Shown in pieces: positions 7,782-14,942 of a stretch of 51,892 nucleotides of DNA. The notes below the pieces were generated by a model. It did no database searches. It saw only the letters and a program-made list of their open reading frames with translations, and was not told the DNA's origin. The DNA lies in contig JAKITK010000018.1 in NCBI GenBank assembly GCA_021648125.1, forward strand, positions 1-51,892, given 5' to 3'. Made by a program: the position numbers and the translations under genes. The stretch is from Lysobacterales bacterium. GTDB lineage: Bacteria; Pseudomonadota; Gammaproteobacteria; Xanthomonadales; SZUA-36. How positions within the stretch are numbered: position 1 is the stretch's first letter; each line of letters starts with the position of its first letter.

Positions 7782-8807
7782 TCACCCGCCAATATAGTAC
7801 ATCTCAACTTTGTTGGAGCGCGCGACACTCGCCTGACTACGCACCTCGGAATATCGATCCCTGCGCATATGCCAGGACTCAGTAATCATTTCTGCCAGGT
7901 CTTCATCGTTAAGCCCTTCATGCATCGGGCTGCGTAAGTCCAAGCCCTGAGTTGCGAAAAGGCAATTATATAACACCCCGTCTGAAGATAGCCGAGTGCG
8001 GGTACAGCTGCCACAAAAAGGTTCGCTGACTGAAGAGATTAACCCTATCTCGCCCTTGCCATCAACATAAGACCAGCGCTGGGCAACTTCACCATGGTAA
8101 TTTTCATCCAGCGGCTTGAGCGGCCATTTTTGCGAAATCATCTCCACCAACGCAGTAGAATTTACCGTGTTCTCCGGCTTCCAGTGATTCAGATTGCCAA
8201 CATCCATATACTCTATCAAGCGGACAATTATTTCGGTTCCGCGAAAATGCTCCAGCAATTCCAGCAAGGTATGATCGTTTGCGCCCCGTTGCACTACCAC
8301 ATTGATTTTAATCGGCATAAGCCCGGCGGCCTGTGCTGCATCAATCCCAGCAAGCACTTGTTCAACACTACCCCGATGACCCGTCATTTGTTGAAACACT
8401 TCTGGATTAATCGAATCCAGACTGACAGTAACCCGTCCCAGACCTGCCCGCTTAAGCGCTAGTGCATGCCGGTCCAGCAGCGAGGCATTAGTGGTTAAGG
8501 CGACATCATTGATTCCGGGCAAAGCGGTTAAACCTGCAACCAATTCATCAAGGTTTTTACGCAGTAGCGGTTCACCGCCGGTAATTCTTAATTTATGCAC
8601 CCCTAGTGCGGCAAATATTCGCGTCAGCCGAATAATTTCAGAGAAATTTAATCGCGTCGGTGACTCTAGAAAATTCAAATCAGGCTCGGGGGCATCTTCC
8701 GGCATACAGTAAGGACAGCGGAAATTACAGCGATCCATTACCGAAATTCTCAAATCCCGCAAAGGCCGGCCAAAATGGTCGAGTAGTTCGCTACTATGCT
8801 GATTCAT
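7782..8807 (-). CDS. moaA: GTP 3',8-cyclase MoaA (radical SAM)
   Basis: 341 residues. The N-terminal radical SAM cluster is CNFRCPYC (C-x3-C-x2-C), followed by LRITGGEPLLR. The second cluster near the C-terminus is CGSCTRTRLSSDGVLYNC, and the chain ends in the functional Gly-Gly (MYYIGG). It catalyses the first step of molybdenum cofactor synthesis from GTP. The ATG at 8807 overlaps the moeA stop by four bases (ATGA); an upstream in-frame ATG (8822) lies inside moeA and is less likely. Confidence 0.95.
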   Translation of the reverse strand: MNQHSSELLDHFGRPLRDLRISVMDRCNFRCPYCMPEDAPEPDLNFLESPTRLNFSEIIRLTRIFAALGVHKLRITGGEPLLRKNLDELVAGLTALPGINDVALTTNASLLDRHALALKRAGLGRVTVSLDSINPEVFQQMTGHRGSVEQVLAGIDAAQAAGLMPIKINVVVQRGANDHTLLELLEHFRGTEIIVRLIEYMDVGNLNHWKPENTVNSTALVEMISQKWPLKPLDENYHGEVAQRWSYVDGKGEIGLISSVSEPFCGSCTRTRLSSDGVLYNCLFATQGLDLRSPMHEGLNDEDLAEMITESWHMRRDRYSEVRSQASVARSNKVEMYYIGG

Positions 8808-10033
8808 ACCGCACCACCCCAAGGATAAAATGCGGCTCTATAGCCTGCCGGAAAATGCTGTTGAGCAGCGGGTAGTTCTACAATACCATCGGCGCCGGAA
8901 AGCCCGGCAAAGTCGCCTGAGGTATTGGTCAGCTGTGGCACTGCGGCCAGCTCACCGTCCTCGCTTACTGTCAAATGCACGGCCAGTAGCCAGCCGAGCG
9001 CGGAGTCAAAATCAATGGCCTTCGAGAGTGGTATTTGATAGCGGGTCAGGTTTTTTGCCGCCCGCAAAATATCGAGTGCTGGCACTACATAGCGGGCGGT
9101 ACAGGCGAGTACTGATACTGGATTTCCCGGCAGTGCAAATACCGGCTTGCCATTGGCAGAAACACCGAACCATAAAGGTTTTCCCGGACGCTGCGCCACT
9201 CGATGAAATACCTTCTGAACCCCGCATTCGGCCAGCACCGCCGGTACAAAGTCATACTTTCCCTTGCTCACCGCGCCGCATAAAATTAAACAATCATTTT
9301 CTGCAAGCACCGTTTTTATCTGTGCAGCCACTTTGTCGCGGTCATCGGCTACCGGATAACAAATTGTACTCAGGTCACCACGCGAGGCCAACGCGGCGGC
9401 AACCGCTAGGTCATTTGAGCGCCAAATCTGGTGCGCTGCAATTGGCTCACCCGGCTGTACCAACTCATTGCCCGGAGAAATTATTCCGGCCGTTAATAGC
9501 GGGCTTACCAAAACTTCTGTGACCCCGGAGGAGGCAAGAACAGCCTGCTCCGGGGCGCGGATTAAACACCCTGCCGCGAGCAGACTTGCCGCTTGCAGAT
9601 AGTCTGAGCCCTGCGGATGGATATGCTGACCACGACCAACTTGCAGGCCATCTTCGAGGATAGCCTGGTCTGCGCTAATAGAAATTCTTTCGACAGGAAT
9701 AACCGCATCGCAGCCTATTGGCAACACCGCACCCGTCATTATTTCAATACAACTGTGGTTATTGGGCAACACCAGTGGAATATCACCAGCCGACTGGGTA
9801 CCGGCCAGCGTGAATTGGCGTAGCCCGGCAGCAATAGCTGAGCTATCAATGGCAATACCGTCCATCATTACCCGGTCGAATGGCGGTTGATCGCGCTCGG
9901 CAACCACCTCCTGACGAAGCACTCTGCCAGCCGCCTGTGCTAATGGCACCGGCACAGCTGGCAAGGCAGAAAGTGCATCCCCAATAAGCTGCTCTGCTTG
10001 GGTAATACTGATTAAGGACAAGTCATTTGTCAT
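8804..10033 (-). CDS. moeA: molybdopterin molybdenumtransferase MoeA
   Basis: 409 residues, normal for MoeA. Signatures: RDQPPFDRVMMDGIA (about 47-61), EIMTGAVLPIGCDAVIPVE (about 98-116), GIISPGNELV and the MPT-binding FALPGNPVSVLACTARY. It inserts molybdate into adenylated molybdopterin. It is the first gene of the six-gene operon; everything down to moaE is overlapped or spaced by fewer than 30 bases. The promoter must lie in 10034-10140. A long shadow frame on the other strand (8830-9522) has no family and is ignored. Confidence 0.94.
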   Translation of the reverse strand: MTNDLSLISITQAEQLIGDALSALPAVPVPLAQAAGRVLRQEVVAERDQPPFDRVMMDGIAIDSSAIAAGLRQFTLAGTQSAGDIPLVLPNNHSCIEIMTGAVLPIGCDAVIPVERISISADQAILEDGLQVGRGQHIHPQGSDYLQAASLLAAGCLIRAPEQAVLASSGVTEVLVSPLLTAGIISPGNELVQPGEPIAAHQIWRSNDLAVAAALASRGDLSTICYPVADDRDKVAAQIKTVLAENDCLILCGAVSKGKYDFVPAVLAECGVQKVFHRVAQRPGKPLWFGVSANGKPVFALPGNPVSVLACTARYVVPALDILRAAKNLTRYQIPLSKAIDFDSALGWLLAVHLTVSEDGELAAVPQLTNTSGDFAGLSGADGIVELPAAQQHFPAGYRAAFYPWGGAV

Positions 10034-10140
10034 GGATAAGTTTTAGTTCTTTTAGGTTGAGGTTCAGTTTCAGGTGTAATTATAAAAGCATCGCTCGTTC
10101 TTTGCAGTGCTTTTTCTGTAATCTAGGCTAGCTACCAGCA

Positions 10141-10180
10141 ATAAAAAACCCCGCGGATTTGACTCCGGCGGGGCATTTAT
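10141..10180 (-). terminator. intrinsic terminator after the YeeE pair
   Basis: On the minus strand, GCCCCGCCGGA pairs with TCCGCGGGG (one bulged base) and is followed by TTTTTTAT. It lies about 20 bases beyond the stop of the gene at 10198, separating the transporter unit from moeA. Confidence 0.8.
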
Positions 10181-10197
10181 TGACCCGTGTTTAGCGC

Positions 10198-10764
10198 TTA
10201 AATATTAAACCGCTTTGGCAACATCCATGCACCCAGCATAAACACAATTGCGATGGCGCCCGCAACCGCAAATGCCGGTAGGCTACCGCTGAGACCGCTA
10301 AATTCTGCACCGGTGTTCGCCACTGATACTTCACCACCAGCCAGATTGGAAAATATTGCCGGGAAGGCATCCACCAGCCCACCATAAGACAGGGTATAGA
10401 GGATGGCGCCAAGCAATCCGCCGAAAATAAACACCAGCGCATCTTTATGGCCACTACCAACACCCACCAAACAAGTGCCCGGGCAATAGCCGGCAATGGC
10501 AAAACCGATACCGAAGATTAAGCCACCGATAATTACGCCGGTATAGGCCGCTTTAATATCGATATGGGCTTCATTAATCATACCGGTCGCCAACAGTGCA
10601 AATAAGATCAGGCTACTAAAACCAATGGCCAGCAAAATAACTTTCGCCAGGTGCAGGTCCTGCAGACGCAGCATATTGATCAGGTTTTGCGGATTACCCG
10701 CGCCCACCCTATGCAGAACAAAACCGAATAAACCACCCACTAATATCGCTAGGAAAACTGTCAT
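10198..10764 (-). CDS. YeeE/YedE-family sulfur transporter, second subunit (PmpB-like)
   Basis: 188 residues, hydrophobic throughout with about five membrane spans. The conserved motif GYCPGTCLVGVGSGHKDAL (about 96-114) carries the Cys that YeeE-type proteins use to pass thiosulfate or sulfane sulfur through the membrane. Half-size pairs of such proteins are known as PmpA/PmpB and are commonly controlled by persulfide-sensing ArsR regulators. The start is fixed by GGAGCGC ahead of ATG 10764; it follows the partner gene by one base. A terminator follows it. Confidence 0.82.
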   Translation of the reverse strand: MTVFLAILVGGLFGFVLHRVGAGNPQNLINMLRLQDLHLAKVILLAIGFSSLILFALLATGMINEAHIDIKAAYTGVIIGGLIFGIGFAIAGYCPGTCLVGVGSGHKDALVFIFGGLLGAILYTLSYGGLVDAFPAIFSNLAGGEVSVANTGAEFSGLSGSLPAFAVAGAIAIVFMLGAWMLPKRFNI

Positions 10765-10765
10765 G

Positions 10766-11341
10766 TTACTGCGCTCCTTTTGCAGATTTTCTGTAGAAGA
10801 ATATAGCCACGGGTATTCCCGCACCAAAAACCCCAGCAGCGAATAAATAGCCGCTCAGGGAAGTCTGCATCATTCCGCTCATCATATGGCCGCTGGTACA
10901 ACCACCGGCTAGCCGAGCACCATATAAAACCAGCACACCGCCGGTAAACGCGACCAGGTAGCGGTTTCCATGTCCCGACTCACGAAACACCTTAGGTGCG
11001 GATTTGTCTTCCTCGGAAATCTTGGGTTTTTGCAACACTACTGAGAGCACCCCGCCACCAATCATCGCCAGTACGAAAATAAAACCGTAATTCCAGGGGT
11101 TTTCTATGTTTTCAGCGTATTTACCACCGTTTTTATCAAGATAGGCATTTTTGCTGCTATAACCTGATTGGCTGGTTTCATCGACCTGAACGACATCATC
11201 TGAAAACATATTCCAGATAATTCCATCGAAGATAACAAACTGGCTTGAAACCCCAATAGGCTTGACCAAAATAACTGCAAGCAAGAAAACCGCCCCCAGT
11301 ACAAGCCCTCCTTTTAACCAACCCCACTGAATTTGCTGCAT
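10766..11341 (-). CDS. YeeE/YedE-family sulfur transporter, first subunit (PmpA-like)
   Basis: 191 residues. After a first span (about 10-27) comes a polar loop of roughly 55 residues (NMFSDDVVQVDETSQSG to ENIENPW), then three spans. The sulfur-transport motif GGCTSGHMMSGM sits at about 146-157. The loop is longer than I expect for this family and may face the periplasm. ATG 11341 is preferred over 11353 because GAGG lies six bases ahead of it and overlaps the earlier ATG. A 27-bp AT-rich candidate operator lies 59-85 bases upstream. Imported sulfane sulfur could feed assimilation or the regulator; direction of transport is inference. Confidence 0.82.
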   Translation of the reverse strand: MQQIQWGWLKGGLVLGAVFLLAVILVKPIGVSSQFVIFDGIIWNMFSDDVVQVDETSQSGYSSKNAYLDKNGGKYAENIENPWNYGFIFVLAMIGGGVLSVVLQKPKISEEDKSAPKVFRESGHGNRYLVAFTGGVLVLYGARLAGGCTSGHMMSGMMQTSLSGYLFAAGVFGAGIPVAIFFYRKSAKGAQ

Positions 11342-11399
11342 GTATAACCTCATGTTTAAATGGCGTTAATGGATGATTGCTGACATTCTTTTGAATGTT

Positions 11400-11426
11400 C
11401 TTATATTATAATTAACTTATATTAGA
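11400..11426. promoter_or_regulatory. candidate persulfide-regulator operator, site 1
   Basis: The core TTATATTATAATTAACTTAT (11401-11420) matches 21 of 27 positions with the site in front of soxC (21931-21957) and 19 of 27 with the site in front of the persulfide dioxygenase gene (26136-26162, opposite strand). It contains the inverted half-sites TATAA and TTATA five bases apart. It lies 59-85 bases before the YeeE pair. Binding by the ArsR protein encoded at 22029 is inferred. Confidence 0.6.
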
Positions 11427-11644
11427 TGATGAATTTACAGTTATTTAGCTGGAATGTAAAGGTTTGTATTTATATGTTTAATATAACCCAGTGTAGGTCG
11501 AGGGAATATTCGGAATCTTGGCATTGCAATTCGCAATCTTGCAGCGCAGGATGGATTGCCTAATCTTGAAAGTCCTCGACTTCGTATTTGTGTTGATGCT
11601 TAAGCCGGAGTAATTTTTATCTGATTGAGGAAAAACCGACGCTT
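11427..11644. other. intergenic stretch with a flanking inverted repeat and three AATCTTG copies
   Basis: GTCGAGG (11497-11503) and CCTCGAC (11574-11580) bracket 70 bases that contain AATCTTG at 11514, 11535 and 11562. No open frame of note is present. It lies between the promoter region of the YeeE pair and the end of the patatin-like gene. It could be a small structured RNA or a decayed repeat; I cannot say. Confidence 0.3.
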
Positions 11645-13081
11645 TCAGCGTGGGACATAACGGTAAGTCTGGCTCATTTTTTTCAAGCTGGCATCAAAGA
11701 CCTGGCTAATTTGAGTGGTATTGCGAATTCTTTCAATTTTAGGCCAGGTAGCCCGTCGCCCTTCCAGCATCATCTCCTGGGCTTGGTCAGGGGTAAGGTT
11801 TGTCAGAACACTGCCAACTCGGCTGAGTTGCTTAGCCGGGTATATTGTAATATCACCGCTGTAATTTTGACTGATCAAGGCATGCGCTTTTTTAATCACC
11901 GAACTTAAGCCGGGAATATCAAAGTGTTGATGGATTTTTTCAAGAAAATGTTCAACTTGAACTAACGGCGCTTTGAGAACTACATCCTGAATAAAGGGTA
12001 GCAGTCCGGTTTCTTTTACCTCCTCATTCATAAAAGGAACCACATGCGGGTTCGTTTGGCTGACAATATAATGGTTTACATTATGCAGGCGATTAACCCT
12101 TTCCTTGGGGATGTCATTATGTACAGAACCATCTATCCAACGGTTTTGCGGCATATAAACTACCGATTTACCGGCAAAGTTTTTCGCCCGAAGCTGAACT
12201 GATGGGAATATCCCGGGAATTGCAGATGAGGCTAACGCAGCTCGCCGAATCAGCACATTGGGCGAAGTTAAGTAATTCAGCAAGCGCGGGAACTGATTAG
12301 ACTCAGCCGGTGATACCGAGATATTTAGAATCCGACCAGTATGCTTATAGGCCTCAAGGAATGTCATATCCGGGATTGTATGATTAATGGATTTTAACAA
12401 TTGCTTGGCATCCAGCACGCCTTTACCCTTTAGAATATCCACAAAACCACTCATTTTGCTCCATTCAAACTCCACATAACCCGGCTCTAGTAGTGCCGAA
12501 AGCTCATCCCCTGTGTGGGTGGCCAGCATGCCTGCGATGATGGAACCGGCACTCGAACCGGTAATCACCCGGGGCAATACATTTTCCGCCTGTAGTTCCT
12601 GAATAACACCCAAATGAAACAATCCTAGCGAGGCGCCACCACTAAGTAACAATGCAGAGCGCCCGAAACTGCGTGCAGCGCGTTTCAGGAAGCGGCGTTT
12701 GAGTATCGGCGGAAAGGCTTTAACTTCACTCTCGGTGAACAGCTCTAAACAGGCGGTAATTTCATCCAGGTATTCATTAATCAGGGTTTTAGTGCCACAG
12801 CGAGCATGCTGGTAGAGCACCGGGTTGGCCATATTGCCGATATTGCCATGTAATTCTTCACGCAGGCGGAAAACCAACTGTTTAAAATCCTGTTTGCGAC
12901 GCAGGCCACGGAATAAACGCCGCCTAGAAGCCAGCAACCGATAGTCATAATCCTCTGATTTCGGATCCTCTCGCCAGAGGTCTTTGCCATCCAGTTTATC
13001 CAGTTCAGCAGCAGTCTCCTGCCATTCTGCGTAGCTGCTTGATCGTGACTGGGCTTTTTCTAATTTTGAATGCTTACTCAT
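11645..13081 (-). CDS. patatin-like phospholipase with DUF3336 domain
   Basis: 478 residues, no signal peptide. The N-terminal 130 residues fit DUF3336 (YAEWQETAAELDKLDG at 17-32; the Arg-rich RRRLFRGLRRKQDF). The patatin domain starts at LLLSGGASLGLFHLG (145-158, oxyanion glycine motif), has the nucleophile elbow GSSAG (Ser177) and the dyad Asp in DGS (D317). This architecture is shared with eukaryotic triacylglycerol lipases of the TGL3/4/5 type and many gammaproteobacterial lipases. It probably acts on lipids at the cytoplasmic membrane. The gene is isolated from its neighbours by gaps over 130 bases, so it is likely monocistronic. Confidence 0.88.
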   Translation of the reverse strand: MSKHSKLEKAQSRSSSYAEWQETAAELDKLDGKDLWREDPKSEDYDYRLLASRRRLFRGLRRKQDFKQLVFRLREELHGNIGNMANPVLYQHARCGTKTLINEYLDEITACLELFTESEVKAFPPILKRRFLKRAARSFGRSALLLSGGASLGLFHLGVIQELQAENVLPRVITGSSAGSIIAGMLATHTGDELSALLEPGYVEFEWSKMSGFVDILKGKGVLDAKQLLKSINHTIPDMTFLEAYKHTGRILNISVSPAESNQFPRLLNYLTSPNVLIRRAALASSAIPGIFPSVQLRAKNFAGKSVVYMPQNRWIDGSVHNDIPKERVNRLHNVNHYIVSQTNPHVVPFMNEEVKETGLLPFIQDVVLKAPLVQVEHFLEKIHQHFDIPGLSSVIKKAHALISQNYSGDITIYPAKQLSRVGSVLTNLTPDQAQEMMLEGRRATWPKIERIRNTTQISQVFDASLKKMSQTYRYVPR

Positions 13082-13216
13082 CGCATCAAGATAGCAGGAA
13101 ACAACAAATTTACAACTGTTTCATACAATAAAATGTGTTGTATTGGACAAGCTTGAAGCAGGTTCCGCAGTATTTATGCCCACGCGTAAACGATTAACCT
13201 GATAGGTTACGGGCTG

Positions 13217-13618
13217 TTACTCTTTTTCGATGTGAATTCGCACGGCTTTGACATTGCTGCTGACCAGAGAAAGCGCAAAACGCGGAGCCTTATGCCGTTT
13301 TTTCACCAGCACATCCTCGCCATCATCCCTTTCTATATGAAAAGCCTTTTTTGGTAGTTGCGCGCGAAAGGCATCGCGAATGCGCACCGCAACTTTGTTT
13401 TCCCGGGTGCCACCTTCAATATCCACCCTCACCTCAACGGCCGGTTGCTCCTTTGGAGTAATCCGAAAAACCATCGTGCCAGTCGATTTAGCACCTTCAC
13501 TGACCTCAATTCGCCATTTATTCGAGAGACTAGTATCGTTACCGGTTGAAGTCGTATTGGCAGTAGCTGGTAACACCGCAAACAGTACAAAACCAATTAT
13601 TGTGAAAATTTTATTCAT
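13217..13618 (-). CDS. small exported protein of unknown function
   Basis: 133 residues. The ATG at 13618 is chosen because GAGGG precedes it and the product starts with a clean signal peptide (MNKIFTIIGFVLFAVLPATA, cut near residue 20); a longer frame reaching 13777 would bury the signal. The mature part is a basic, beta-rich domain of about 110 residues (EVRVDIEGG, VRIRDAFRAQLPKKAFHIERDDGEDVLVKKR) ending in KAVRIHIEKE. I do not recognise the family. It is 112 bases downstream of the DUF4395 gene in the same direction and may share its transcript. Confidence 0.6.
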   Translation of the reverse strand: MNKIFTIIGFVLFAVLPATANTTSTGNDTSLSNKWRIEVSEGAKSTGTMVFRITPKEQPAVEVRVDIEGGTRENKVAVRIRDAFRAQLPKKAFHIERDDGEDVLVKKRHKAPRFALSLVSSNVKAVRIHIEKE

Positions 13619-13730
13619 GCTCACCCTCTCGTTCTCTGGATCGTTAATATTAGATATTAAACCAGTCCGCAGTAAAGCGAAAGACTCCGGATTGATGTGC
13701 ATGAGTGCTGAAATGAATAAGCATTTCGAT

Positions 13731-14165
13731 TTACCGTTGTTTAATCCGGTATATATAGGGATAAATTTTACAAGCAAGGCAAAACCGAAAGATGGCTTCT
13801 AGTGCTGCAAACAACACCAATATTGATATCAGTACCAGACTGATTCCCTGATAACTCAGAAAATAGGTAATGGCTATACTACTGGCAAACAAAAAACCAA
13901 TCTTGGCGGCAAACACTTTCGGGTCTGCGTTCACCATTAATGGCTTGATTTTGAGGCTGCGCACAATGGTTTTACTGATGGCACTATAGAGGCTGTAGGC
14001 CGGATTAACAAAACCTCGTAAAAGAAAATCGACGCTCAGGATTACTACTAGAAATTTAAATGGGGTAAACACGAATACCAGCATGGTAATTATGACCAGA
14101 ACAGCATTTAACTGGGCGACTCTTTCGTTCACTTGCACATAGGAAACAGGGCAGACTTTATTCAT
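13731..14165 (-). CDS. DUF4395 membrane protein
   Basis: 144 residues with four predicted spans. DUF4395 hallmarks are the N-terminal CPVSYVQVNERVAQLNA, the middle FLLRGFVNPAYSLYSAI, then KVFAAKIGFLF and the C-terminal LEAIFRFCLACKIY with a C-x-x-C pair. The cysteines at both ends suggest thiol or sulfane-sulfur chemistry, and the family often sits near rhodaneses and other sulfur genes, but its function is not established. Here it lies just beyond the sox operon, read in the same direction, with a 285-base gap in front that contains a short inverted repeat and REP-like sequence. Confidence 0.8.
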   Translation of the reverse strand: MNKVCPVSYVQVNERVAQLNAVLVIITMLVFVFTPFKFLVVILSVDFLLRGFVNPAYSLYSAISKTIVRSLKIKPLMVNADPKVFAAKIGFLFASSIAITYFLSYQGISLVLISILVLFAALEAIFRFCLACKIYPYIYRIKQR

Positions 14166-14204
14166 AACAATTCACTTCAACTTTCAAGATGATTAATATT
14201 TTAC

Positions 14205-14223
14205 ATATGTCGTATCTACATAT
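14205..14223. promoter_or_regulatory. inverted repeat in front of the DUF4395 gene
   Basis: ATATGT and ACATAT are separated by seven bases, 40-58 bases upstream of the DUF4395 start. It has the form of a dimeric regulator site. A further AT-rich segment at 14309-14327 begins GTTATAT on the minus strand like the three sulfur-site cores, but the match does not extend. Confidence 0.35.
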
Positions 14224-14330
14224 ACCAATAAGTGGATATGGGATATTTGCATACTGCATTAAAGAGAAATGAATAGTAATGTTTTTCTTGCAAAACCATT
14301 AGATTAAAATATTATATCTATATAACCAAC

Positions 14331-14420
14331 AAGCTGAGATCGGTAGTTTGTTGAGCCGGTATCTTTTGAAGAGTGCTGCGATAGCTAATAAGATCTCAGC
14401 TCGGGGCCGAGATGACAAGA
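14331..14420. repeat. degenerate REP-like elements between DUF4395 and the dsrE-like gene
   Basis: ATCTCAGC (14393-14400) and GCCGAGAT (14406-14413) form a hairpin with one mismatch, followed on the right by GACAAG, the complement of the TTGTC that flanks the perfect hairpin at 4967-4988. GAGCCGGTATCT (14353-14364) repeats the right half of that hairpin exactly. The rest of the 285-base gap (14166-14450) holds no gene. Confidence 0.45.
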
Positions 14421-14450
14421 TGTTTGTTTTAGGCCGCTAGAGCTTTCATT

Positions 14451-14918
14451 CTACGGCCTGATATGGGTGTATCCACGTTGAATTTCGTCAACTAGAAATG
14501 CTACACCGGTTTGTACGCCGGTTGCTGATTTGCTGATTTTGGGTCGTTTTCCGGTTTTTCGCTCACGGGTGTCAACGGTGTTCATGCAAATATAAAACTT
14601 AATCCCAGATGCCGCGAGGCTGGCGATTCGGGATTCATTGGAGCCGCCTTCAAACAGCAGGTCTATACCTGAAGCGAAGGCAATAATTTCAATATCAGCC
14701 ATATCGGCACCACCATAATGGCGGATTAGGTTGTTGGCTATATCGAGTACTAAGGCCTGTTTTTTTGGATCAGCATCACTTAACTGTAAAATGATGTGAG
14801 CCTTGGCAAAGGGTTTGTCTTCATTCAGGGTTTCATCTTCATCAGCAAACAATGCTGAGCTGAGCAGCAATAATAAGACCAATACGGATAAATATTTTAG
14901 CGGTTGTATGTTCTGCAT
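14451..14918 (-). CDS. exported DsrE/DsrF-like protein
   Basis: 155 residues with a signal peptide (cut after LFA, about residue 25). The mature part matches the exported DsrE-like group: HIILQLSDADPKKQALVLDIANNLIRHYG (about 41-69), IEIIAFASGIDLLF and ESRIASLAASGIKFYICMNT. DsrE-fold proteins carry sulfur on a conserved Cys; the single cysteine in FYICMNT is the candidate. Most characterised members are cytoplasmic, so an exported one in a sox operon suggests a periplasmic sulfur carrier or binding protein, which is inference. It follows soxB by 24 bases and is probably the last gene of the sox transcript. Confidence 0.78.
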   Translation of the reverse strand: MQNIQPLKYLSVLVLLLLLSSALFADEDETLNEDKPFAKAHIILQLSDADPKKQALVLDIANNLIRHYGGADMADIEIIAFASGIDLLFEGGSNESRIASLAASGIKFYICMNTVDTRERKTGKRPKISKSATGVQTGVAFLVDEIQRGYTHIRP

Positions 14919-14942
14919 GAATTACCTCAATTTTGTGAAAAT

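Noticed and set aside
8830-9522. 230-codon plus-strand frame opposite moeA
   Set aside because: Arg/Pro-rich text without family features; moeA on the other strand is certain.
10034-10140. possible molybdenum-cofactor riboswitch ahead of moeA
   Set aside because: The leader is only about 100 bases and I see no conserved multi-stem structure; such RNAs are known mainly ahead of moaA and related genes elsewhere.
4401-13141. AAATGTGTTGT occurring ahead of the marR-type gene and ahead of the patatin-like gene
   Set aside because: The match does not extend, it is in one orientation relative to unlike genes, and one shared 11-mer of simple composition is weak.
14309-14327. AT-rich segment as a further sulfur operator
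   Set aside because: Only the first seven bases (GTTATAT, minus strand) agree with the other sites and it is about 150 bp from the nearest start.
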